Under the pieces are notes generated by a model that was not told the DNA's origin, ran no database searches, and was given only the letters and a program-made list of their open reading frames with translations. From Legionella qingyii (GTDB lineage Bacteria; Pseudomonadota; Gammaproteobacteria; Legionellales; Legionellaceae), in assembly GCF_003184185.1 (NCBI RefSeq), contig NZ_QHJG01000033.1, forward strand, positions 7,407 to 54,324: DNA of 46,918 nt. The letters are read 5' to 3'. A program made the translations under genes and the position numbers. Of this stretch, positions 11,870-22,600 are shown one piece after another. The stretch's first letter is position 1. Each line of letters opens with the position of its first letter.

Positions 11870-11940
11870 CGCCCACATCAAGTTACCATCTTGGAGTCGA
11901 AGGGTTCGACTACCGCACCCAAGCTAAGGGTAGTGGGCGA
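11870..11940 (+). tRNA. tRNA-Gly (anticodon CCC)
   Basis: A complete cloverleaf: acceptor GCGGGTG pairs with CACCCGC, D arm TAGTTCAATGGTAGA, anticodon stem TCAGC/GCTGA with loop TTCCCAA (anticodon CCC), and T arm GGGTTCGATTCCC. The discriminator is T and CCA is not encoded. It reads GGG codons, and lies 58 bases after pyk, perhaps as part of that transcript. Confidence 0.92.
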
Positions 11941-12042
11941 GTTAACACTTTCCAGTCCTTCATCCGTTTTTATATTCTAAAAATGGAACTTTTTATCCTT
12001 CAATTCTCGACTTAAGCTCGGAGTTTAATGTCAATGGGCGTA

Positions 12043-12699
12043 GTTACGGAGTAAAGTGTAAAAGTATGAACCCCTTCTTCCTATTAGAAATAAGTCTAAA
12101 AGAAGAAAACACCGGTCGACAACAAGGAATGTGACGTTCGTAAAAGGTGTTGTTGTTGCCTAGCAAGCTCTTTGTTGATTTCCACAACGAGGAGGCCGGG
12201 GGTATGGATTTGTGCATCAATTCTTGGTTCCGTTGCCTCATTTTGTCCTTTGATTTTACGGTGGCTAATTTGGGTTCCATGTTGTCGTAGGATGATGTCG
12301 AAAAAGTAGAACCCACTATGTACTGAAAAATTCACCTTGTAGGGTCCAAACAGAATACGATATAAAAACCCTAAATTATCTCACAAATTCAAGGAGTTAG
12401 CGAAAAAGAGGACGTGAGGCGAAAACCGCTTGTTAAAGACGGACGAACTAAGCATCTATTAGAAATTTAACCCATACATAAACACATATCCAAGGAGATA
12501 TAAGAAATAATGTATAAAATTGCATTTAAACTAAACCTATTACTCTTTGGTCAAGAAACTTGCAACTTAACCAGTATCGATTTACTAAATTGCTGAAGTG
12601 CAGTTCTTTTTTGTAGTGGTCCATGCAATGCAGTAATCCTTGAACTCTTTTCGAAGGAAATAAACATCGTTAAAAAACAAGACGAGAAAAACATTTGTG
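12043..12699 (-). CDS. F-box domain protein with hydrophobic Cys-rich C-region, likely effector
   Basis: It is 218 residues if it starts at the GTG at 12699. Residues about 17-60 match an F-box: VPNDVTYLVMFFLD, then SLNHLAMTNSTFKELV and YVKICNKEY. F-boxes are eukaryotic and bind SKP1 of the SCF ubiquitin ligase; in Legionella they occur in Dot/Icm effectors such as AnkB and LegU1. The C-terminal third holds a hydrophobic stretch (GLIGGILVSCF, PWFLTTCLGMGAGG) flanked by cysteine clusters (GCCC, RCCCGKCLQC), suggesting membrane attachment or metal binding. No good Shine-Dalgarno precedes the GTG. An ATG overlapping a run of seven G lies just upstream but one base out of frame. Secretion is inference. 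Confidence 0.75.
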
Positions 12700-12976
12700 T
12701 TGGGGGGGTAGTTTTGCTAATTTTTTTCCTTACAGCGAAAGTCAAGTTAACTATAATAGGTTATTATAAAGTATAAGTTTATCAATAAAGTAATAGAAAG
12801 TAAATTAATTAAACTTAGTGTTTATTACTTATAGGGACAGAGGATATATATCCCTACGAATCACAAAATAAGCCCTTTCTCGAATAACTTGAGCGCACAT
12901 TGCTTCACCTTAAGCTCTTTCCACGGGCCCAAAACGTGCGCCGTGGGTCCGATATAATAAGCTACATTTTTTACTT
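12700..12976. other. Spacer with stem-loop repeats
   Basis: In the leftward sense GCCTGGGTGCC...CCCGGGCACC (about 12921-12951) forms a G/C-rich hairpin just after the RocC-like stop. It is probably a dispersed repeat or terminator; the T run expected of a strong terminator is missing. Further left, CCCTATATATAGG is palindromic. No gene is seen. Confidence 0.5.
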
Positions 12977-13660
12977 GATAAGCTGTTAAAGGAAAAAAAG
13001 CGAAGCTCTATTAGGGTTAAAGAGAAAGTTTGCTCGGTGTCGTAGGCCTAGTATAACAGAACGGCAAAATAAAAAATGCTGATGTCGACAACAAGATCGA
13101 CCAACACGACCTCATAAGTTCCACAATATGCAACTTCTTGCATGACCCATCCAACCTTTCACTCAGAGACATCTTCACCTGCTAACAGGGCAATAGACGC
13201 TAACTTTTCGACATGAAACAACTCGGCTTCTACAAACCGAATAGCAGAAAAGATGGACTCAAAAAGCTCGTAAAGAATGTGAAAAAAGTTGTGCGAAAGA
13301 TTAAAACCAACGACGTACGAGGCGAAGAAGAAGTCAGTGGCGCCGCTGAAGTAATGGAACGTTCAGTTGTGCGTAAAGAGCATCGAAGTCCGTCCGGTTT
13401 ATTAGTTCAGCGGCCCATTTATTTTGGTGACGAAGAGAATTAAATGAAAACCTTTAGGGACGAAGAAGTCGGAATAGACGTACGTCGTTTTACAGTAGGT
13501 ATTAGGGGTGAAAATTACCTGCCTAAGCATTACTTAATAGTTTACGACGCCCTTTTACACGTCGCTCGGTGTTATTACGCAGACAAGCGCGAAAAAATCT
13601 GGATTAAAAAACTCGAAATAATTAATGCCGTCACGCACCCACGTCGAGGACAAAAGAGTA
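12977..13660 (-). CDS. rocC: ProQ/FinO-domain RNA chaperone (RocC-like)
   Basis: An RNA chaperone that binds structured small RNAs. In L. pneumophila RocC with sRNA RocR represses competence genes. It is 227 residues. The ProQ/FinO domain spans about residues 15-115: WLAAHFPAAF, then LRIRPLKVGIMDDIL and ISKSKLREAVVLFTRRLDYL. A basic linker, a Q/S/T-rich segment (residues about 130-190) and a C-terminal helix RLKEKLGLSRSEKKEIVE follow. The ATG has AAGGG nine bases upstream and an in-frame TGA before it. The position beside the pyk-tkt cluster agrees with my memory of the rocC region. Legionella has other ProQ paralogues, so the symbol is likely, not certain. Confidence 0.85.
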
Positions 13661-13947
13661 ATCACATGGGAACAATCTATAACTTACAGTATAGGCCTTT
13701 TACTTTAGTAAGCGGAATTCTTACTCGCGTGTTACATGTTACAAACTACTAACAAACGTTCGTGAGACTTTGTACAAGGTATGTCACATATTTTTATTCT
13801 TTAGTTTCATCTTTTTATCCGCTACTATCAGGATATTACTTTTGTCCTTAAAAATATCTAGCATGAGAAATTAAGAAATCATCGCTACGCTATGATAGAA
13901 ATACAGAGCTAATAATACGGGAAAACTATGTTGACTACCTCGTTGTA

Positions 13948-14142
13948 TACTGGCTAAAGGATTTTTTTAATAAATACAATAAATAACGTAATAAGAAAGG
14001 TACCCAGTATAAAGAATACTTACTATTAGGACCTCCACGGAAGCAGCGGAACCGTAATGTTCGGTGGCATTAACCTACCGGTAAACGTTGGCAAACCCGA
14101 AACGCTTGTGTTATAGGAGGGTTTTTTCTTTTCGTTTTGACT
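13948..14142 (+). CDS. Small Pmp3/YqaE-like membrane protein
   Basis: It is 64 residues. Two hydrophobic segments (LFMLFIALFFPWVIFL and ALQATVIGWPFATVWA) are joined by a short loop NDNPGGAF, with a basic tail RLRTQYPPKKEKQN. This resembles Pmp3/YqaE membrane peptides found in many bacteria, associated in some organisms with membrane potential or stress. GGAG lies six bases before the ATG. It is only 16 bases from dapB, so probably in its transcript. The exact function is unknown. Confidence 0.7.
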
Positions 14143-14158
14143 CTAGTATTCCTCTTGA

Positions 14159-14890
14159 TACAATTGAGCGCAATAACAGTTACCCCGAGTACCATTCTAC
14201 CCGAGAGAGCGGACACTCTGGGATTTATTGGTGGTGCTTAAACTTAATCAGCGTGTTGAACCATTTCTCCTATTAAACCGCGTTCGGTAATTTCTATGGT
14301 TCCGCGTTTAACAACAACTAGAATGAGCGCGTCTAACACAAATAGTTTTAACAGAGTGGTAATATTTAGTACCCCGTGTAGGTCAATAACCTTGGAGGCC
14401 TGAAGAGGGGCCGGTTTATTTCCTCAATTGACGAAAAACACTTTCGGCAGAAGACCCACCTTAGTAACATGGATTAAAAAGCTAATCACGCCAAAACTAC
14501 TACCAGAAACGACGATTTCGCCGACTTATAAAAGGGCTTCATCTTTAATAACTTCGTGTAGTAGTTGTTTTCGACCTACGCGGTAGTCCCTGACGGAATT
14601 TTTGACGACTTTACTAACGACGTCGAGCCTTTTTAGGATTTTTGTTTAATTTAGAGTTTCTTAATTAAGGACCGCGAGCACCGCCTCAAGTAACGCTATA
14701 ATTGTAGGTAAGGAACGCAGAAGGACCGCAATAACGAGCAGTTGTTCAGTAAAAACCGTCATATCCACTTTGTGACTGGTAATGCCTACTGACGTAACTG
14801 GCTGCGAGAAAATACGGGCCCTATTAAAACAGCACAGTCTTTCAATGTCCTAATAGATGTAACTAGATACCTGAACTTGTAAATGAGATT
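14159..14890 (+). CDS. dapB: 4-hydroxy-tetrahydrodipicolinate reductase
   Basis: NAD(P)H-dependent step of lysine and diaminopimelate synthesis, needed for peptidoglycan. It is 243 residues, the usual size. The N-terminus TRVIVNGAHGKMGSLACE is the nucleotide-binding motif (GxxGxMG), and the C-terminus ends in GLSTLIYGLEHLL. AAGGAG immediately precedes the ATG. Confidence 0.94.
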
Positions 14891-15280
14891 GGATTTACGA
14901 GTTGGTATTGTAAGTTAGTTCCCTGTTAGTGTGATTCAATTCGAATAAGGGGGACTGGATACAAGGCGCTGGACAAGCTGTTTTGGTACCTTATATCGAA
15001 GCATCGCCCTAGGACGCCCTGCATCTGTCTCTCTTTTATATCCTTGTATAGAACTGAATCGGAGCGGGAAGTTCCCTTCGACAAGCCTTTTTTTAATTAC
15101 CGTTAGAGTGTATTTTTTTCGTAAACCACCCAATGGGGAGTCATTAGCTCGTAAGCTAAATTAGCTAAAACGGAGGTGTGGAAAAAAAAATCGATATTAC
15201 GTAGATCTACGATCATTATAAATTAAATCTTTAAACGGTTTTCTCTGAGGTGAGAGTTTAATTTATGATTCCACCTTTCC
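14891..15280. other. Long spacer with possible structured RNA and glmM promoter
   Basis: This 390-base gap is unusually GC-rich in its left half. In the rightward sense CTATGTTCC (near 14960) can pair with GGAACATAT (near 15045), enclosing a hairpin around GCGGGATCCTGCGGG, and CCCTTCAAGGG follows. It superficially resembles a 6S-type or other small RNA. A leftward frame of about 50 codons over the same bases has no start codon. At 15194-15199 TATAAT is a good -10 for glmM. The RNA is a low-confidence suggestion. Confidence 0.3.
15194..15199 (+). promoter_or_regulatory. -10 element upstream of glmM
   Basis: A perfect TATAAT lies 82 bases before the glmM start. A TTGCCT 19 bases upstream is a weak -35. 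A run of T separates the two. Confidence 0.45.
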
Positions 15281-16630
15281 TACGCAGTTGCATTTATAAA
15301 ACCTTGTCTGCCCTATGCTCCGGCTCAACCCGATAGTTTATAGTTGGGACTCAAACAAAACTTTAATCCGACCCGTCATCCTTCAAACGAATGGGTTTTT
15401 CGGTTTTCGTTTCATCAACAACCTTTTCTGTGGGCTTATAGACCGATATACGACCTCAGACGAGACGTTCGTCCTAATAGGCGTAGCCCCCAACTATATC
15501 GGAATAATCCAGGCTACGGATGGGGACCTTAACGAATAAAATGGGTCTGAGATTCTCGTCTGTATCCGTAACATTAATCACGAAGGGTATTAGTAAAACT
15601 TCTATTACCTTAATTTAAAAAAAGTAGTCTTCCTTCATTCAAAGGACTCTCATACCTCAAACGTTATCTTCGACTTAATCTCTTTTTTAACGTTTGACAT
15701 GGAAGTCGAGTCAATCCATTTCGCTGAGCCTAAGTACTACGCCGCCCAGCGATGTAGCTTAAAACATTCAGGTGTTAAGGCAAGTCCAGAGCTAATTGGT
15801 TAAAGTTTTATCAGCAGCTAACACGGTTACCGCGTTGAATAGTATAACGTGGGTTACATAAAAGACTTAATCCGCGATTTCATTAAAGGTATCCTCATTT
15901 TGGACTACCAAAATTATAGTTAGTTTTAACACCGAGGTGTCGTGGACTCAATAATTCTTTATTTCAAGAACTACAACCACGACTACACCCATAACCAGAC
16001 CTACCACTACCTCTATCCCAATAAAATCATCTGAGCGATCCGTTAGAACAATTACCACTAGTCTAATAAATGTAATAACGACTTCTGTCTATAGTTGCCC
16101 CACATGAGTTACCGCCTCACTATCCATGAAACTACTCATTAATATCAGAACTTGTTCGTGAATTTAGTAATCCATAGGGAAAAAATGCGAGAGTTCATCC
16201 TCTAGCTATGCAAGTCCTTTACGACTGTTTCTTTTTAACCTGTGAGCCGCCGCTTTGGAGACCAGTATAATAAACAAGGCTATTTCGGTCCTGTCCTCTG
16301 CCTTAATATTGGCGTAATGTTCAAGAAAACTAATACCAATACGTCTTATTTAGTGACGTACTCGACTGTGTTTCGGAAGTAAATAATGGCGTTTGAAATT
16401 AGTTAAATTTATGGTTATTGCGGTGCAATAACCATAGAGTAGGGCTTCAGTAAGTTCGTCAATTTTTAGACCTTTTCTGAAACTTTTCATTACCGGCTTA
16501 TCACGAATCTGGAAGTCCGTGTCTTGTTTATAATGCTTAATACCAGCTTCCTTCGTTACTCAGATACTATTTATTAATACGCGTTTATAATACGCTAGAT
16601 TATAGATTCTATCTATTTTCCCCCGATATC
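15281..16630 (+). CDS. glmM: Phosphoglucosamine mutase
   Basis: Interconverts glucosamine 6-phosphate and glucosamine 1-phosphate, feeding UDP-GlcNAc for peptidoglycan, LPS and the nearby polysaccharide locus. It is 449 residues. The N-terminus RKYFGTDGIRGRVG is diagnostic. The phosphoserine loop ISASHN has Ser at residue 102, as in E. coli. The C-terminal RPSGTEQILRIMVEG binds the sugar phosphate. The residue after SHN is H, not the usual P. AAGG precedes the ATG. It ends 33 bases from the convergent propeller gene. Confidence 0.95.
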
Positions 16631-16663
16631 CCCCGTCAGTAGTCTTATGTACGCAGTCATGAG

Positions 16664-18871
16664 AGTTAGTCAATCACACAAGTCGGATTTATCGGGGGGC
16701 GGTTTTCAGCGTTTTTATTTCGGGACAAGTAGTTAATCTTTTAGTAAGTGAGCGACATTTCCATCGAGATCTAAATGACCGAGTTTGACTGATGGAACCC
16801 GACGTACTATGTATTTTCCAAGTAGACCTAGTCTGGTCGGTCGTTGTTTTTGTAGAACTAAGAATTAATATTGGAAAGCACGAGGTAGTTTTAAGTTCTG
16901 AACAACGGTACAATGAGGAAGCAGTCTTGAACTGGTTTCTGGTAATTAAAAGGTACAAGGACGGCAACGGTACAGTTGATTTATGTCAACGAACCCTAAT
17001 GAGGTTAGTTGGCGTTTTAGGTCACCCATAAAGGTTATATTTAATGGATTTTGTCCCGGTCCGGGAACATGGAAGCCTCCAGAAGGGTTAACATAGGTTC
17101 ATAAGCATAAAAATAACTCAAATATTTAAGGCCATATAAAATACTTTCCTAATAGACGTACAACGGTGTTAGCTAATGGACGTACTTAGCGTATTTGTAG
17201 TGGACAATGCCCCCTCTAAAATTATGAACCCTTTTAGTTTCTGGGAAAAACAAGACTACTCAGTTGTCTTCAACGATTTCCAAGTTTGGGTAGTAAATCG
17301 GAGACGGTTAACGACGGTGTTAGTTTTGACCGTTATTATGGAAATGGGTAACACGGACGTATGTACACCGTTCCACTGAAAAACTTTAGTTAGCGATTAC
17401 AATTTATCCCTAAAACTATAAGCGATAGTAGTCCACTGTTAACAACGGTTAATTGGGGGCGTAGTAGTCTCTGTTTTTAAGGTGGTCCTCGTAGTAATAA
17501 TTATAGGGGTATGGTTAGTAAGCCTTTTAGTACGGACCTACTTCGCCGTCGTTTCTCAACTAACCCTAAACGTCCTAATTTACGATATAGTATACATCAC
17601 AAGTACAGTCCCTATAACGTGTATGCGGTACATTGGGGTACTAGATTTGAATTTTGTGTAGGTTATAGGCGATTAGGACGTTGTTAGTATAACGACAAAC
17701 TCCCTAAAACAAAATATTTTTTTCGTGAATGTCCCAATTCGCGACAACTTCAGGTTTTTAACGAGAATGAGTGTAATAAGCAACGACCTGAATTAAAACA
17801 TATACCTTTAAAGGTAACAAGAGGACGTAAGCACCTGTTAAATTTTTTCTTCAAACGTGATGGCCGATATTCTAAACCTAGTAATCCGCGATGGACTTTT
17901 AGTAATATAGGCGATAGGGTTTTCGGGTGTATCTCTGGATGGCCTAATCCTAACTAAAACGGGAGTGCTATTCGATAACTTAGCAGACATATCGCGACAC
18001 AGGTTACTCTCGGTGATAGAAGGCAGTAGGTTTATCGTCGCGGAAGCGGTTATAAACTTAAGGGCCATTTTATTTATTATCTCCTTAATAAACCTGAGTA
18101 CGCCTGTTTACAAGGTTGTCCAACACAAACGACTCTCTTGTGGAGAAGAAATCGACCAAATTACTTGTAAAAGAAAGAACGTAACAGACAAAAAAGTTGT
18201 GGTTGTTCTCAATTTGGAAACGACAGAAATGGGTAGCGGCGACGTCTATTTCTAAGTCTATTTTCCCCCCGATGAACACGACAAACGTCCAATTTAAATT
18301 TTTATGGACGTAAACAACGTACCATCTCACACAAGAATAGTTGGTAATTCCTACAATCTGACAGAACTAATCATTTTTCAGCACAGGTCCAAAAGGGTTC
18401 TAGCGCTGATTAATTATTTGGTCTGCATCAAGGTTGTGGATGGTAAAAATTCAGTAGTAACCTCTTTTTGGTTATAAATTAGGAACATGAGAGTCGTTCC
18501 GTTAAGAGTCCTTTGTACAGGCGTTCACAGAAGTACCTAACGGTACTGAATGGAGACAGATTTGACTAAACACCTAATGTAGGAGGACTACGGGTTATAT
18601 TAGGTGGACTCAATAGTTTGGGGTATACTGAAACTACTAAGTTTAGTTGTAATTTCCGATAAAAAAAGGCTGATTATCCCCAGGTTCATCACGGATTTAG
18701 TTTTCTAAGTATCTGATCGGGGTATAGTGACGGTTATATATGTACCGGACCTCTTTCTCCTAGTTTCGATTAAGGTGGGACACGAGGGGGCGGAGGTTAA
18801 GGTTATGGTTAATGTCTACGTATACTAACAACCCAGTCTTACTTACGATTTTATTAAAAATTTTTAAAGTA
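16664..18871 (-). CDS. Secreted Asp-box beta-propeller protein (sialidase/GH74-like fold)
   Basis: It is 735 residues. A signal peptide is visible (MKFLKIILAFILTQQSYA). The mature part has at least seven Asp-box motifs of the S-x-D-x-G-x-x-W type: SLDRGKSW, SRDLGKTW, TEDSGSHW, STNAGEQW, SDDAGVNW, SFDCGSNW, SSDEGVTW. These mark beta-propellers of sialidases, GH74 xyloglucanases and VPS10-like receptors. A Gly-rich N-end (GIGIGGGG) then GHVYIGSDMG recalls the GH74 first blade. Catalytic residues cannot be assigned. It is the last gene of the leftward polysaccharide operon, 61 bases after the kinase homologue, so it may bind or cut the exported polymer. An alternative ATG lies six bases upstream. 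Confidence 0.82.
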
Positions 18872-18932
18872 CGAGTAGGAATTCTAACACATTGGCTAAC
18901 ACGTGTCCCGAAGCAATGTACAAAGTAACTAT

Positions 18933-19646
18933 AGTTTAAAGGTATAAATTATATTGACTTAATGCATAAAAAACCGCCTCTATAAGTCGTTTAAATCCTT
19001 GTATAGCCAGGTTTGCCGACCAAAGAAATATTTCGAGTAGATACTCAGCACCCATGAACTTTAGTAAGTACTGTGTTGGCTAATTCACTCACGGTTAAAA
19101 AAAGTAAAGGAGGTGACAAAGGAGATGGCGAAGAAATCAGCATTGTGGTCTTTCTTGTTATTCCTGACAACGTAATCGACGGAGCGAATTTATAGACCAA
19201 CTTTAGCATACACCAACTATAAATAATTTCGTCACTGTTAGCTACTACTAATTTAGTTTAACAAGGAAATTAAATAATTTCTTTAGTAAGTTACAAAGAA
19301 AAAGTTAGTTCGACTCGAGCTTTCCCGCACCGGGTCCTTCCCCGTAATACATTTTTGGAAGAACCAGTGACATAAACTACAATAGTGTTCGAACGAGGTT
19401 TTATGACGGAACCCAACGAAACTTAAGTTCTAAGTTAACGAATGAGTTGCTCCATAACATTAAAGGTTTTAGTGTTATTTCTTGAAATGCTGGTTTCCGA
19501 CATCGTCGGGCACGATGCCGTGACCGATACCACCATTAAGGAAGTCATTTATTTCCGCTCCATTTCGTTTATCAAAATGAAAGTACTCGGTTTTAAAGTT
19601 ATATTTCGAATAATTAGCGGAATGACGAAAAACGATTAACGCAGTA
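18933..19646 (-). CDS. BY-kinase/CpsD-like ATPase with degenerate Walker A
   Basis: It is 237 residues, matching the cytoplasmic kinase half of Wzc or free CpsD. Bacterial tyrosine kinases cycle phosphorylation to control polysaccharide length. Walker A should read GEGK(S/T)T; here it is EGITT at residues 36-40, so the invariant Lys is Ile37. Walker A' is changed (VLYCDF, Asp59) and Walker B is FDLIIIDC (Asp136). The C-terminus has only scattered tyrosines, not the usual Tyr cluster. ATP binding and autophosphorylation are therefore doubtful; it may be a pseudokinase or scaffold. Its ATG overlaps the SLBB gene's TGA (ATGA), so the two are translationally coupled. Confidence 0.85.
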
Positions 19647-22600
19647 TTAAAGTCACTCGGATCACTTATCTATTGTTCTCGTTGTAAACGTTGTAAAACG
19701 TTCTTAACTCACTTAACAAAAGATATTAGAAGTAGTAACAACCCATGTATTTATTGTAGTGGGAGTGCTTATCGTCCATTGTAGGACTATAGCGGACAAA
19801 AACTTTTAAAATTATTTAGTTTCTGTGAGCGGAAGCGAAGGTCAGGTCATGGGTATAACTGTTAATTTTAAAAGCTTTGGTTGCGGCTTAACCAACCCGG
19901 TGGGCGTCGACGTTCATTTAGGTCTTAGCAGTCTAGTGATCATTTTGCTATTGCTGGTCCTAAAAATTGAAGAGGATTTTGAAATTGGTGTACGAACCAT
20001 AATTAAAGTTGTCGTAGCAATGAAAACCCCCCTTCTATTTAGCGTAGGGGTCCATTGTGAAACCCATAATTAAGGCTTAGCGGACAAACTTTCATATTGC
20101 GTTCTAAGTGTACATGGTGAACGCCCATTTATGGGACGGATAGTTAATGTACATGTAGCGCATTTAGGCGAAAACCGCACCCTGGTAGGCGACGACTATT
20201 TTATAGTTCTTTTAAGTCGACTAATGATTTAAACATTGCGGGGCCAAAAGGTTGAAGTGGTTTTTATATTTATGATAAGAAAAATAGTTAGACCCAGGTG
20301 TAGCGAAATAATAGTTATCCACTAACTCCTTCGAGCCCTTGAACATACCATATCGGACGGAATTAATGACCGTGTCTTCTATTGAGTGGCGGAAAAAGTC
20401 TTTTGAATGCGTTTAGTTTTGCAAAACATTAGTTGGCAGGGAAGAATAGTACGAGTAACGATTATTATGCCTACAACCGTTACAGACGTACCAGACAGCC
20501 GGGGGGTCGCACCCGATTTTCTAGCTAATTTGAGTAAAGTAGTCTGGTAAGTTTAGCAGGCCCAACAAAGTGGCGCGGGTAGTGGAAATGTCGAGCAGGT
20601 CCCCGATCTGAATTGGTGGGAGCGAGAAGAAGACGTGAAAAGACTCCTTGTATTTAGTGTAGTGGTCGAAGATATAATCCATTACAAAAAAATCCTTCAG
20701 GAAGATGTATTCGAACGTATAGTTTTTGTTGTTAGGGTGGTAAAAAAGAATACTATGCTTAAAATCTTCCTAGACGCATAACTAGACCCGGAGGACGTAA
20801 CCGATTACGTAGGTCTTTACATCTGAAAAATGGGTCAAGTATCCGGGGTCCAAAAACTTGAACGGGGTATTGTATCTGGTGGCCGACAGGGCTGAAATGG
20901 ACGAGTCATTGGTGCCCTTGTTTTTATCACCGCGGTTATGATTATCCTCCGTATAAAAAACTAAAAGGCGATAGGTACATGAGAAAATTTAATTTTCAGT
21001 GACTTCGGAACAGTAGTTATTAAAATTAAACTAGTCCGCGTCGTATCACTCAACCAGGAGGTCGGTTTTCGTCTATTAGATGACCACTTATAAACCCTAA
21101 TATACGTATACGTGGCCCGAACTTATGAAGAGGTTTTTAAAATTATCGAAAAAAGTACAGGTTTCCCTATCATAGGTAAAGACCGTGTTTTTGCCATATT
21201 GGTGGAAATTCAAGACCATTAGGGAGTCGAGGGTGGGGAAATCGTTCCCGAAAGAAATCTAATTTCTGATTACCGCCAAAACATAACAGTAACGGATATT
21301 AAAATTGTAACCGGCATAGGCGTAAAACTCAACCGGGGGGTTGTAATCGGTAATTTAGATTTTATCTGTAAAGTAGCCGGGTGAGCATAGAGGGTCCGGC
21401 GAGCTGACGTGGGTATTGAAATTAGCGTGCAAATCCTCGTTATACTTCGGTACTAAAAAGTAAGTTTAGACAAAACTCACCTTTTATTTATTGTAGGGGA
21501 CGAACTTCATAACCTTCGAAACGCCTCGAGTTAGGTAGCCATTTACGGACGTACAGTTTTTTCGATTGGCACGGTAATCATACTTATTACGCCTAAAATG
21601 CACAAAGGCGTATTAATAGGCCGGGGGGGCGTAATCGCTATCGTAGGTATTTGCAACTACTGAATTCCTCAAGTATACGTGGACCAAAAACATGAACAGG
21701 GTAGTGTATTTGGCAAACTCGTGGACGAACGTAAACCGAACATCGGTGTCCTTGTTTTTATCATCGGGGAAATAACTAATATCCTTATACCGAACTAAAT
21801 CGTCAGAGATCTATTAGGAAATTTAACTTGTGTTGTCTTCAAAGTACTAGTTCTTGGAACTGGACAAGTCCTCGTCGTATTACCCATTAAGGGGGTCGAT
21901 TTTCGTTTATCAGCTGATGTAATATAAAGCCTAATATCCATATTCGGGGGCCAAACTTATGGAGAGGATTATAGAATTGCCTGACTAAATACAAATTTCC
22001 ACATGACCGTTCAAGGCCATGATGTTGACACAGTGGCCGGAATTCAAACCCATTAGGAAAACGTGGTTACGGGCATCGTTAGTAGACGAAATTCAATTTA
22101 AGTTGACCCCGTTGTAATGACAGTAATGAGTGCTATGCCTATACGCGACATAGTCGTAGAAACCAACCCGGCGGTTGTAATCTTTAATTTAGGTATTAGC
22201 TGTAAAGTAGTCGGGTCAGTATAGCAGGCCCAAAGACTTGGCGTGGTTATTAAAATTAACGTGCTAACCCCCGGCATAATTCGGTACTAAAGAGTAAGTC
22301 TAGGCGAAAATACCCTTTTATTTAGTGTAGGGGGTTTACGTTTTGTCCATCAAAACGACGACACTCGGGGAGCCATTTCCGGACTTCCAGCTTTAGAAGT
22401 CAGCAAGGTAGTAATACTTACTATGCTTAAAATGCACAAAGACGTATAACTAGGCCGGGGGGACGTAACCGGTGCCGTAGGTACTTGCATCGTAAGAACG
22501 GTTCAAGTATTCAGGGACCAAAAACGTGAACAGGGTAATGTATTTAACACCAACTCGGCCCGAAACGTCAAAGTGAACAAACACCTTATTTTTAACATCG

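Noticed and set aside
13213..13752. Two adjacent forward open frames as printed with plausible K/R-rich protein
   Set aside because: They are the mirror image of the RocC-like gene, whose ProQ domain is unmistakable in the corrected reading.
14936..15133. 65-codon frame as printed and a 50-codon leftward frame over the same bases
   Set aside because: No start codon or ribosome binding site in the corrected reading; the segment looks more like structured non-coding DNA.
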